A stretch of 7,357 nt of DNA from Methanospirillum hungatei. Its GTDB lineage: Archaea; Halobacteriota; Methanomicrobia; Methanomicrobiales; Methanospirillaceae. Below, one piece after another: positions 1 to 5,959 of the stretch (position 1 is its first letter; every line of letters starts with the position of its first letter). The notes below the pieces were generated by a model that was not told the origin of the DNA, made no database searches, and was given only the letters and a program-made list of their open reading frames with translations. Location: positions 1-7,357 of the forward strand of contig NZ_JAIWNS010000225.1 in NCBI RefSeq assembly GCF_020216685.1. The letters are read 5' to 3'. A program made the position numbers and the translations under genes.

Positions 1-2
1 TT

Positions 3-719
3 TACATCGGATGCCTGCAGCTTCGGGAAACGCTCATGCAAAAAGGCCAGCCGGTCTGTTTCCCCGTCCCGTCCGAAGTGGGAACCAGAACTCTGTCTTT
101 TCAGGGCTTGTATGATGTATCTCTGTCGCTCAGAATGGAAGAGCCGGTCATCGGAAATGATACGAATGCAGCAGAGAAAGACCTCGTAATCATCACCGGA
201 GCAAACAGGGGAGGAAAATCAACCTTTCTCAGAAGTATCGGACAGGCAGAGCTTATGATACAGTGCGGATGTGTGGTTCCAGCGGTATCGTACTCATCTG
301 ATGTATGTGCCGGATTATTCACCCATTTTAAACGGGAAGAAGACCACTGCATGAAGAGTGGAAAGTTTGATGAGGAACTTGGCAGGATGAGCAGGATTAT
401 TGACGGCATGAGGCCCAATAGCCTGATTTTATTGAATGAATCATTTGCCGCTACCAATGAGAGAGAAGGATCAGAGATCTCAAAACAGATCGTCAATGCT
501 CTCCTGGATAACCGGATAAAAGTCATTTGTGTCACTCATCTGTACGAATTTGCACGAACGCTCTATGAAGAGGGGAGAGAAAATGCACTGTTCCTCAGGG
601 CTGAACGAAAAGCGGATGGAGAACGAACCTATAAAGTGAGAGAAGGAATACCTCTGCAGACCAGTTATGGAGAAGATCTGTATAACAGGATTTTTTTAGA
701 GGCCAGTAACACCGAATAG
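3..719 (+). CDS. MutS-family ATPase, C-terminal part (5' end outside window)
   Basis: The reading frame is open from the first bases of the window, so the N-terminus lies upstream; the first internal Met is at 36. Counting from that Met, the Walker A motif GANRGGKST is at residues 55-63 (nt 198-224), the Walker B-like segment LILLNES at 130-136, and a VTH motif resembling the MutS ATPase C-terminal VTH/ATH at 166-168. This is the ABC-type ATPase domain (domain V) of MutS-like proteins. The Walker B Asp is Asn here (NESFAATNEREGSEI). As I recall, this is typical of a MutS-related subfamily distinct from classical mismatch-repair MutS, so a mismatch-repair role should not be assumed. Nothing of the mismatch-binding domain is in view. 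The stop is followed by about 210 nt of intergenic sequence, so the gene is probably not cotranscribed with what follows. MutS-like genes are, from memory, among the genes linked with fluoride riboswitches, which fits the neighbourhood. Confidence 0.88.
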   Translation, partial: YIGCLQLRETLMQKGQPVCFPVPSEVGTRTLSFQGLYDVSLSLRMEEPVIGNDTNAAEKDLVIITGANRGGKSTFLRSIGQAELMIQCGCVVPAVSYSSDVCAGLFTHFKREEDHCMKSGKFDEELGRMSRIIDGMRPNSLILLNESFAATNEREGSEISKQIVNALLDNRIKVICVTHLYEFARTLYEEGRENALFLRAERKADGERTYKVREGIPLQTSYGEDLYNRIFLEASNTE

Positions 720-739
720 CAAACATGAGGATGTGGGAA

Positions 740-754
740 TGTCCTGAAGGGACA
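740..754 (+). other. Small inverted repeat after the MutS-like gene
   Basis: TGTCC (740-744) and GGACA (750-754) form a 5-bp stem with a TGAAG loop, 20 nt after the stop of the MutS-like gene. No T-run follows directly; a short TTTTT lies at 820-824. It may be a weak 3'-end hairpin, but it could easily be chance. Confidence 0.25.
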
Positions 755-873
755 AGAGCATGTAGTTTCAAGACCATACGATGATCAGATCCGGTGGGAA
801 GTGGTATACTCACTCACGCTTTTTCAGACCTGCTTTGATGAGATTATTGTTTGATTATGAATACTTTTGCCAT

Positions 874-895
874 ATCCTCATATAGGATTATATCC
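874..895 (+). promoter_or_regulatory. Candidate promoter for the riboswitch 1 unit, with nested palindromes
   Basis: ATCCT-CATAT-AGGAT (874-888) is a perfect inverted repeat, and it overlaps a second one, GGAT-TAT-ATCC (885-895). The core holds TATA-like CATATA and TTATAT. An archaeal TATA box centred near 892 would place the transcription start at about 917, just upstream of the aptamer at 933, so the whole riboswitch would be transcribed. The ATCC/GGAT palindromes over the TATA box could also bind a regulator. Position and AT content support this; no start site is known. Confidence 0.4.
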
Positions 896-932
896 ATACT
901 AAGATGAGCAGATCGCACCTTCATCTGACTGC

Positions 933-978
933 CGGTGATGAGGTCCACCGAAAACCGCCAGCTGCTAATGACTTCTAC
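933..978 (+). ncRNA. Fluoride riboswitch (crcB motif) 1
   Basis: P1 is CGGTG (933-937) with CACCG (946-950), closing the 8-nt loop ATGAGGTC (938-945). The 3' segment GCTAATGACTTCTAC (964-978) holds GACTTC (970-975), which pairs with loop bases GAGGTC (940-945) through five Watson-Crick pairs and one G-U, giving the defining pseudoknot. Loop bases A-U-G and the later A-U and U (968, 969, 976) match the ligand-site and linchpin positions of the known Thermotoga petrophila aptamer. P2 is short, only GC/GC at 957-958 and 964-965. The family binds fluoride through a Mg2+ cluster and normally turns genes on. The Shine-Dalgarno GGAAGG (980-985) of the next gene begins two bases after the aptamer, so control is probably at translation. 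CTTC (972-975) could instead pair with GAAG (981-984). Confidence 0.94.
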
Positions 979-988
979 CGGAAGGCGT

Positions 989-1831
989 ATGTTATCCGAA
1001 GGTGAAAAAGAAAAAACGATTCGCTATATCTCTGATCGTCATTGTCCGGGTGGCGGATATTGTTTTTTTCAGCTGGATGAACCAAATCTGTCTGATACCT
1101 GGTATGCCCTGGGCTGCTTAATGACCCAGCAGGCAGTAAATTCAGACGAAACGACAGAGAAGTATCTTTCCCGCTTTGTTGATCAGACACAGGGGACATC
1201 AGGGTTATACCGGCTTTGGTATCTTTTCTGGTCATACCGGTATCTGACCGGAACAATCCCTGAGCAACTCATCACTCACCTGTCATCCTGCCCTGTACCG
1301 AAGATATTTTCATCAGGAACAATTGAATCTGCATCCTTATTTGAATCACTTTATTGCTATGCAGTACTCTGTAAGGAGGCAGGCATACCTTATTCCGAAT
1401 CAGAGAAGAGAAAGATTCAGGAGGACGTGCAGCGGTGGCAGCACCCTTCCGGGGGGTTTGGTCGTGATAAGGCAACCCTTATTGAGACAAGGCATGCGGT
1501 AGCGATTCTGCATGCATTCGATATTGAGACTGATACAGAGAGGATCTATTCATTTCTTACCAGTTGTATCGATGAACAATCAGGATTTGTAAATGTTCCC
1601 TCCTCTCATCCCGGATATCTTGAACATCTGGATGCCGGAATCGCTCTTGCCGGATTACTCAACCGTCCGGTTCCAAACCGCACCCAATGCCTCCTGTACC
1701 TGGATAAGTGCAGAAATGCAAATGGAGGATATGCACGATCCGGATTTGGAGGGAATTCCACACTTGAATATACCTGGTATGCAATCCGGAGTCTGTGCGG
1801 GTTGTATAACAAACCAGGCTGGAACTGGTGA
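989..1831 (+). CDS. Alpha/alpha-toroid (prenyltransferase/squalene oxidase repeat-like) protein, 280 aa
   Basis: The protein contains four or more toroid-type repeats: GGGY at residues 21-24 with DTWYAL at 36-41; SGGFG at 154-158 with ETRHAVAIL at 166-174; SGF at 198-200 with HLDAGIALAGLL; and NGGY at 245-248 with YTWYAIRSLCGL. This pattern of Gly-Gly-Phe/Tyr turns and Trp/Tyr-rich helices is that of the prenyltransferase/squalene-cyclase barrel family. The Asp-Cys-His zinc site of protein prenyltransferases and the DXDD motif of cyclases are not convincing, so no enzyme activity can be assigned. No signal peptide or membrane segment is seen. Longer starts exist at GTG 935, ATG 938 and ATG 968, but all lie inside the fluoride aptamer. 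ATG 989 has GGAAGG three bases upstream and is chosen. The gene is probably fluoride-induced and cotranscribed with the zinc-ribbon/HEAT gene 45 bp downstream. Confidence 0.82.
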   Translation: MLSEGEKEKTIRYISDRHCPGGGYCFFQLDEPNLSDTWYALGCLMTQQAVNSDETTEKYLSRFVDQTQGTSGLYRLWYLFWSYRYLTGTIPEQLITHLSSCPVPKIFSSGTIESASLFESLYCYAVLCKEAGIPYSESEKRKIQEDVQRWQHPSGGFGRDKATLIETRHAVAILHAFDIETDTERIYSFLTSCIDEQSGFVNVPSSHPGYLEHLDAGIALAGLLNRPVPNRTQCLLYLDKCRNANGGYARSGFGGNSTLEYTWYAIRSLCGLYNKPGWNW

Positions 1832-1876
1832 CATGATTTGTTTTAAATGTAATACAGGACGCGTTGTGATAGGTAC

Positions 1877-2236
1877 ATGACACCACAGTATTGTTCTTCA
1901 TGCTGGCATGAAATCGAGGGAGAGGCATCATTCTGCCCGAATTGTAAGAGTACTCATCTTTGTTCAGAAGAGATGCTTGCAGGGACACTCATGACATGTC
2001 TTTCTCACCCGGTCCGGGAGTACCGGCTCATCGCTGTTGAGTCTCTTGGAAATATCCGGTATGAACCGGCGCAGCCATATCTTACCTCCATCGTTCAGTC
2101 AGAGCAGGATACGGAGATGAGAGATGCAGCAGTGGAGTCTATAAAAAAGATACACCTGTACTGGCAAAACAGTGATCAGGAGACCCGTACGGTCTTTTAT
2201 GAAAAGTCAGATATGTCAGAGCATACCTTTCGGTGA
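1877..2236 (+). CDS. Zinc-ribbon plus HEAT-like repeat protein, 119 aa
   Basis: An N-terminal zinc ribbon is formed by C6-S-S-C9 and C20-P-N-C23. It is followed at about residues 35-93 by helical repeats of HEAT/PBS-lyase type: HPVREYRLIAVESLGNI, then QDTEMRDAAVESIKKI, with the usual 'R..A..SLG.I' spacing. The last 25 residues are polar and show no motif. Such small Zn-ribbon/HEAT proteins usually act as protein-interaction adaptors, but no partner can be named. It lies 45 bp after the toroid gene on the same strand with no terminator between, so it should share the riboswitch 1 transcript. The ribosome site is weak (AGGT at 1871-1874, only two bases before ATG), consistent with a downstream operon gene. 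Its stop lies about 50 bp before riboswitch 2. Confidence 0.8.
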   Translation: MTPQYCSSCWHEIEGEASFCPNCKSTHLCSEEMLAGTLMTCLSHPVREYRLIAVESLGNIRYEPAQPYLTSIVQSEQDTEMRDAAVESIKKIHLYWQNSDQETRTVFYEKSDMSEHTFR

Positions 2237-2268
2237 ACAGGGAAGATGTCAATACACCCATAATACAT

Positions 2269-2278
2269 ACATATATGG
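2269..2278 (+). promoter_or_regulatory. TATA-like block just upstream of riboswitch 2
   Basis: ACATATATGG is the most AT-rich block between the zinc-ribbon/HEAT gene and the dynamin gene. Its centre is only about 11 nt before the 5' edge of the P1 stem at 2284, so a start 25 nt downstream of it would truncate the aptamer. Either it is not the TATA box for the riboswitch transcript, or the aptamer is reached by read-through from the upstream genes. A similar block lies at the same distance before riboswitch 3. Confidence 0.3.
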
Positions 2279-2283
2279 CATAC

Positions 2284-2330
2284 TGGTGATGGAGTTCACC
2301 ACAACCGCCGTCCGGGCTGATAACTCCTAT
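2284..2330 (+). ncRNA. Fluoride riboswitch (crcB motif) 2
   Basis: P1 is TGGTG (2284-2288) with CACCA (2297-2301). The loop is ATGGAGTT (2289-2296). P2 is GCC (2307-2309) with GGC (2315-2317). The 3' segment GCTGATAACTCCTAT (2316-2330) contains AACTCC (2322-2327), which pairs with loop bases GGAGTT (2291-2296) by six Watson-Crick pairs. The conserved A-U-G, G-A-U and U-A positions are all in register with the known fluoride aptamer. Compared with copy 1, the pseudoknot has changed on both strands at three positions while keeping pairing, which is direct covariation. The next gene is the dynamin-like GTPase at 2383. CTCC (2324-2327) can also pair with its Shine-Dalgarno GGAG (2372-2375), suggesting a translational switch that fluoride opens. 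Confidence 0.95.
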
Positions 2331-2370
2331 TGGATGTATCGAATCGGCGACACAGCCATCATTACAGAAG

Positions 2371-2375
2371 TGGAG
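2371..2375 (+). promoter_or_regulatory. Ribosome binding site of the dynamin-like gene
   Basis: TGGAG lies seven bases before ATG 2383 and fixes that start. It is complementary over GGAG to the CTCC pseudoknot strand of riboswitch 2, so it may be masked when fluoride is absent (inference). Confidence 0.6.
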
Positions 2376-2382
2376 AAACTAC

Positions 2383-4149
2383 ATGCACAAAGACGGACAC
2401 GATACAGGCTCCCTGCTTACACGTGACTATGAACTCCTGCAATCACTTGGTCCTGATTATGCATCATACAAGGAACAATTATCCGGTCTTATCTCCCGAC
2501 TGGAAAGCGGGCGTTTTCATCTTGCTATCCTGGGACAGTTCAAACGGGGGAAGAGCACCTTTTTAAACGCCCTTCTAGGTGATGCAGTTCTCCCAAGTTC
2601 AGTCATCCCCCTGACAGCAGTTCCAACCCTTATTACGTATAATCAGGAAAAAACTGTCAGAGTAAAGTATATTGACGGGAAGGATGATGCAATTTTTACC
2701 TCAGATAACACGACCCTCATTAGGAAGTTTATTGAGACCTATGTATCTGAAGAGTCAAATCCAAAGAACAGACTGCAGGTACTCCAGGTAGAACTGACCT
2801 GGCCGGCAGAGATACTGGCAAAAGGGGTCGTGCTCATCGATACCCCTGGTGTTGGTTCAACCCATAAGCATAACACCGAAATGACGGTAAATTTCCTCTC
2901 CCAGTGCGATGCTGCGCTGTTTCTGGTCTCATCTGATCCGCCGATCACCGAGATAGAACTTGAATTCCTTCATCAGATAACGGATGCAATTCCCCGGATC
3001 TTTTTCCTCCTGAATAAGATAGATTATCTGAACGAGGAAGACATATCCGTTGTCAGTGAGTTTATCCAAAAAACGCTTGTTGAAAAAGGCCGGATTTCCG
3101 GAGAAGTTCAGATATACCCGGTCTCTGCAAAACAGGGTCTTACTGCTCAGATAGAGAAGGATCCGGACCTCTGGGAGAGAAGCGGGCTTTCTGAAGTCTC
3201 TGACCATCTGGTTTCTTTCCTTGCTGAAGAGAAGACATCTGTTCTCGCAACGGCAATCCGGAAAAAAGCCGCGGTGGTTATTCGGGATGTGATGATGAGA
3301 AAGGCTCTCGAGGTCAGATCCTTGGAACTTCCGATGAGTGACCTGCAGCGGCAACTCGATCTCTTCAGGGCAAAGATTGATGAGGCACGCCTTCATCAGG
3401 TCAGGACAAAGGATATTCTTGCCGGTGATCAGACAAGGATTATCACCTGGCTTGAAGAGACGGTTGCAGATCTCCGGAAAAAAGCAGCGTCACATTTCAC
3501 AGATAAGGCAATCGCAATTCTGGAACAGAACGGGTATAAAGCGGATGAGGTCCATGATGTGATTGCCGATGAGATTCCGGACTATTTTGAGCATGAACTT
3601 CGGATTATTTCTCATACAACCGAACAGACCGTCAGTGTCATTTTGAATGAACATCAGCGGGATGTCGATGAACTTATCCGTTCTATCAGAATGGCTGCCT
3701 CCAGTTATTTTGATATTCCCCTTCATGAGACCGGAGAGAAGAAGGTCTGGGCCCTTGAGCATGAGCCATACTGGGTTGCACGAAAGGGATGGCAGACCAT
3801 GATGGGTATCCTGACTGAAGGAATAACAGGAAAATTACTTCCCCTTTCAATTCGGAAAGGAAAGATAGTCTCAGAAGTTTCTGATAATATCATGCAGCTC
3901 ATCCTGCATAATTCGGAAAATATCCGGTGGGCCACTTTGCAAAATATCAATATGACCTTCCTCCGGTTCAATAGCGAATTTGAATCTGATATTGATCGGA
4001 TTATCGAAGCAACCGAGGGAGCAATTGAGACTGCAATCCAATTCAGGACAGAACATGCTGAAAAGACTGCTGACCGCCTTGCTGAATGCAAAATGGTCCT
4101 TCATTATATTGAAGAACGGGAACAACTGTATCAGGGTGAGAATTCATGA
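2383..4149 (+). CDS. Dynamin-like GTPase, 588 aa
   Basis: All GTPase motifs are present in order: G1 GQFKRGKST at residues 51-59, a G2 threonine in IPLTAVPT near 78, G3 DTPGVGS at 153-159, G4 NKID at 211-214 and a G5-like SAK at 248-250. The phrase GQFKRGKSTFLNALLG is typical of the prokaryotic dynamin-like family, whose members bind and remodel or fuse membranes. Residues from about 290 on are helical and charged, as expected for the stalk/neck. A Trp- and Gly-containing amphipathic stretch at about 465-495 may be the membrane-binding paddle (inference). There is no signal peptide or clear transmembrane helix, so the protein should be cytosolic and membrane-associated. The start is supported by TGGAG at 2371-2375. 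The gene follows fluoride riboswitch 2 and is translationally coupled to a small zinc-ribbon gene by an ATGA overlap. Confidence 0.9.
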   Translation: MHKDGHDTGSLLTRDYELLQSLGPDYASYKEQLSGLISRLESGRFHLAILGQFKRGKSTFLNALLGDAVLPSSVIPLTAVPTLITYNQEKTVRVKYIDGKDDAIFTSDNTTLIRKFIETYVSEESNPKNRLQVLQVELTWPAEILAKGVVLIDTPGVGSTHKHNTEMTVNFLSQCDAALFLVSSDPPITEIELEFLHQITDAIPRIFFLLNKIDYLNEEDISVVSEFIQKTLVEKGRISGEVQIYPVSAKQGLTAQIEKDPDLWERSGLSEVSDHLVSFLAEEKTSVLATAIRKKAAVVIRDVMMRKALEVRSLELPMSDLQRQLDLFRAKIDEARLHQVRTKDILAGDQTRIITWLEETVADLRKKAASHFTDKAIAILEQNGYKADEVHDVIADEIPDYFEHELRIISHTTEQTVSVILNEHQRDVDELIRSIRMAASSYFDIPLHETGEKKVWALEHEPYWVARKGWQTMMGILTEGITGKLLPLSIRKGKIVSEVSDNIMQLILHNSENIRWATLQNINMTFLRFNSEFESDIDRIIEATEGAIETAIQFRTEHAEKTADRLAECKMVLHYIEEREQLYQGENS

Positions 4150-4316
4150 CACAATGTCCATGTTGCGGGTCGGAGATATTCGGGTACGAAAAACCCTATG
4201 ACCGGTTAAACCGGGGAAAGGTTATCGGTGTTGCCTGTTGTCCGTGGTGCAAATGGACCGGGACTGGTGAACAGTTTCGCGATCTGGAAGATGATGACGT
4301 GAAAATTCCATATTGA
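4146..4316 (+). CDS. Small double-CxxC zinc-ribbon protein, 56 aa
   Basis: The ATG overlaps the stop of the dynamin-like gene (ATGA at 4146-4149), and GGTGAG a few bases upstream serves as ribosome site, so the two genes are translationally coupled. The product has CPCC at residues 4-7 and CCPWC at 31-35, a compact four-cysteine zinc ribbon with extra cysteines at 6 and 31, followed by an acidic tail ending KIPY. It is not a recognised family. Rubredoxin-like folds use similar CxxC pairs but with a different spacing and sequence context. The coupling suggests it is made in step with the GTPase and may bind it or a shared partner (inference). It is too short for most ORF callers and easily missed. 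Confidence 0.78.
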   Translation: MTQCPCCGSEIFGYEKPYDRLNRGKVIGVACCPWCKWTGTGEQFRDLEDDDVKIPY

Positions 4317-4330
4317 ACGAATACCTCATA

Positions 4331-4338
4331 TTTTTTTT
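4331..4338 (+). terminator. Poly-T tract ending the dynamin/zinc-ribbon unit
   Basis: Eight consecutive T lie 15 nt after the stop of the small zinc-ribbon gene. Archaeal RNA polymerase terminates at T-rich tracts without needing a hairpin, so this is the likely 3' end of the riboswitch 2 transcript. Confidence 0.5.
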
Positions 4339-4437
4339 AAACTCAGGTGATGGGCCGGATATGGAGTGATGATGGTGAAATTAAGGATGGAATAGAGATC
4401 TCCACCAGAATTGTTACGATGTTTCATGAACTCATTA

Positions 4438-4451
4438 CCTGATGCATCAGG
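4438..4451. repeat. 14-bp perfect palindrome
   Basis: CCTGATGCATCAGG is identical to its own reverse complement. It sits in non-coding sequence just before the ABC exporter remnant. It could be an operator for the lost gene or a recombination scar; no matching partner was seen in the window. Confidence 0.45.
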
Positions 4452-4488
4452 AAAATTCAATGAAGAGTACATACCGGTATCTCTGTGA

Positions 4489-4779
4489 GTTGAGATATTT
4501 TATCAAAGGGTTTGGTCTATTGATGAGGCAACGAGTGCTCTGGATACCATAGCAGAGGCATCGGTTCAGAAAGCCATTGATTCCGTCTCACAGGTCACAA
4601 CAACTCTTGTGATTGCCCACCGCTTAACATCCATCCGGAATGCTGATTCTATCGTTGTGTTAAAAAATGGAGTGATTATGGAGATCGGAACGCATGAAAA
4701 TCTTCTGGAACGAAAACAGGAGTATTATAAGATGTATTTTGCATCACACAATGATGGAGAGCTAAATAATGAAATGTAA
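4489..4779 (+). pseudogene. C-terminal remnant of an ABC exporter ATPase (MsbA-type)
   Basis: Beginning at about 4519 the frame reads IDEATSALD, that is, half of Walker B plus the D-loop. IAHRLTSIRNADSIVVL with the H-switch His follows, then the usual end 'NGVIMEIGTHENLLE...YYKMYFA', stopping at TAA 4777-4779. This is the typical last 85 residues of a fused permease-ATPase exporter. The transmembrane part, Walker A and signature motif are missing. The frame is closed by TGA at 4486-4488 and no start codon precedes the conserved part. The residues just before, YQRVWSIDEATS, might join a QRV from the signature region to Walker B through an internal deletion. It is a decayed gene and cannot make an active transporter. 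Confidence 0.85.
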
Positions 4780-4810
4780 TCACGTACCTAAATCAACCAT
4801 ATTCATCGAG

Positions 4811-4840
4811 AAAAAATTATAGAAATTTTAAAAATATTTT
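4811..4840. terminator. AT-rich convergent terminator region
   Basis: Between the exporter remnant (+) and the ABC ATPase gene (-) lie AAAAAATTAT, AAATTTTA and the perfect 10-bp palindrome AAAATATTTT (4831-4840). T-rich runs occur on both strands, as expected for termination of converging transcripts. Confidence 0.4.
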
Positions 4841-4860
4841 GAACGTATCTGAAATCCGAA

Positions 4861-5700
4861 TTATTCAGGATTAAGAGTACTTCTTCCACTATACCTGATT
4901 GTATCAAAGCCCTGTGTCCTTATCAGACCATTCCTATGAAAAGTTGAGTCATCACTAACAAATCTTCCATCCGTTTTAACTCTTTTATCCTCCATCAGAC
5001 TCCCTTCATGAAGCCATAACTGACGATTTGCCCGCCGTGCAATGATCGGATCTTCTGTGGCAATAATAATGGTAATTCCTTGATTATTCAATACTTTCAG
5101 AAGAACCAGAACCTCAAGCATCGAAGAGGTATCAATCTTTTTTAATGGTTCATCCAGGATGAGTATGGTGGGATCAGTAACCAGTGCCCGGGCGATTGAA
5201 CCACGAAGTTTCATCTCTTCAGTGAGTTCTTCTGTTGGAATTTCCCAATATGACTGAGGAACTCCTGCTTTGGTAAGAGAGAATAGAATTTTTTCCTGTG
5301 AACATGACGACGGGTATTTAAAGATGAGACGATCCTGTAATATTTGCCGTAAAGACTTTTGGGGGTTTAGTCGTAATAACGGCGAAATAAGACTGATATT
5401 CTCAAGTCTGAATTTATCAAGCTCTTTCTCATCGATGGAGATGAGATCTGTATCAAGAATTCTCAAAAAACCGGATGTCGGGGTTTCCATGCAACCGATA
5501 ATATTGATAAGAGTCGATTTTCCTGATCCTTTGGGCCCGATTATGGCTATAAATTCACCAGCATGAACATCAAAACTGACTGATTTTAATGCGATAACAT
5601 CGCCAAATGGATACCGGTAATATTTCGTTATGTTCTTTAGTTCAACGTGTGCAGTACAACTATCTTCAAGGATTGTGCCCCTTCCTTCTGCAGATTGCAA
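4861..5700 (-). CDS. Degenerate ABC transporter ATPase (LolD/MacB-like), 279 aa
   Basis: Walker A is GPKGSGKST (residues 55-63) and Walker B ILILDE (179-184) with the catalytic Glu. The fold resembles LolD/MacB/FtsE-type export ATPases. However, the Q-loop Gln is replaced (ISLISP near 102-107), the LSGGQ signature reads LTEEM (159-163), the D-loop is KKID, and the H-switch His is Glu (IIIATEDP, Glu216). About 35 extra residues follow at the C-terminus. Such a protein may bind ATP but probably does not form a normal active dimer; it could be a regulatory or heterodimer half, or an early pseudogene. No ATG is available at the N-terminus: TTG at 5700 is the likely start, with GGTG five bases upstream and an in-frame TAA at 5719-5721. 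No permease gene adjoins it. It lies downstream of riboswitch 3 on the same strand. Confidence 0.75.
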   Translation of the reverse strand: MQSAEGRGTILEDSCTAHVELKNITKYYRYPFGDVIALKSVSFDVHAGEFIAIIGPKGSGKSTLINIIGCMETPTSGFLRILDTDLISIDEKELDKFRLENISLISPLLRLNPQKSLRQILQDRLIFKYPSSCSQEKILFSLTKAGVPQSYWEIPTEELTEEMKLRGSIARALVTDPTILILDEPLKKIDTSSMLEVLVLLKVLNNQGITIIIATEDPIIARRANRQLWLHEGSLMEDKRVKTDGRFVSDDSTFHRNGLIRTQGFDTIRYSGRSTLNPE

Positions 5701-5718
5701 AGTTACACCTATTATTTT

Positions 5719-5936
5719 TTACAGAGAAGTCATTAGCCAGTGAGGCATTTCCAAGCGGACTTCATCGCTGCAGATTACAGGTACGGTGCCAGCATAGTAT
5801 ACCATCGTAAACAGGATTATCCGAAATGCATTCCTGCGTGCTTATCCCGATGGTATGAGTCGTTCAATACTGTATGGAACGACAGCTAACCGCCTGATAA
5901 AGAACAGAAAACTTTCATACAGGTCAATGTGTGCAT
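5719..5936 (-). pseudogene. Broken ORF behind riboswitch 3 (or 16-aa leader peptide)
   Basis: A strong ribosome site GGAGGT (5946-5941) lies four bases before ATG at 5936-5934, but the frame ends after 16 codons (MHTLTCMKVFCSLSGG, TAG at 5888-5886). The frame one base over stays open from the same place, reading through a hydrophobic/basic stretch with FLFFIRRLAVVPYS to TAA at 5844-5842. It then continues (RRNAFRIILFTMVYYAG) to TAA at 5721-5719, in register with the ABC ATPase gene. The product is not recognised. The simplest reading is a small gene, perhaps membrane-associated, damaged by a frameshift and a stop; a leader peptide is the alternative. Confidence 0.4.
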
Positions 5937-5940
5937 ATAT

Positions 5941-5946
5941 ACCTCC
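5941..5946 (-). promoter_or_regulatory. Strong ribosome binding site after riboswitch 3
   Basis: On the minus strand GGAGGT precedes ATG 5936 by four bases and lies 13 bases after the aptamer. It is the best Shine-Dalgarno match in the window, although the ORF it serves is only 16 codons long. Confidence 0.6.
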
Positions 5947-5959
5947 TTTATGTTCTCAC

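Noticed and set aside
101..535. Long antisense ORF opposite the MutS-like gene, and similar ones opposite the dynamin-like genes
   Set aside because: These are shadows of strongly conserved coding frames; they have no domains of their own.
934..949. GGTGA-N6-TCACC-type palindromes read as binding sites of a repressor protein
   Set aside because: The three copies also share GCTRATRAC 14-16 nt downstream and a covarying pseudoknot, which a DNA operator does not need; the fluoride aptamer explains all of it.
935..988. N-terminal extension of the toroid protein from GTG 935, ATG 938 or ATG 968
   Set aside because: These codons lie within the structured aptamer, and only ATG 989 has a close purine-rich ribosome site.
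989..1831. Assignment as an active protein prenyltransferase beta subunit or squalene cyclase
   Set aside because: Only the repeat architecture is present; the zinc ligands and DXDD acid motif cannot be placed.
1833..1880. Short CxxC-containing reading frame between the toroid and zinc-ribbon/HEAT genes
   Set aside because: It is only 15 codons (MICFKCNTG...), overlaps the next start and lacks a second cysteine pair.
4350..4442. 30-codon ORF starting ATGGGCCGG
   Set aside because: The ribosome site abuts the ATG with no spacing, no family is recognisable and the stop falls in the palindrome; probably debris.
5607..5810. Plus-strand 67-codon ORF
   Set aside because: It is antisense to the start of the ABC ATPase and the broken ORF, has no motif and no good ribosome site.
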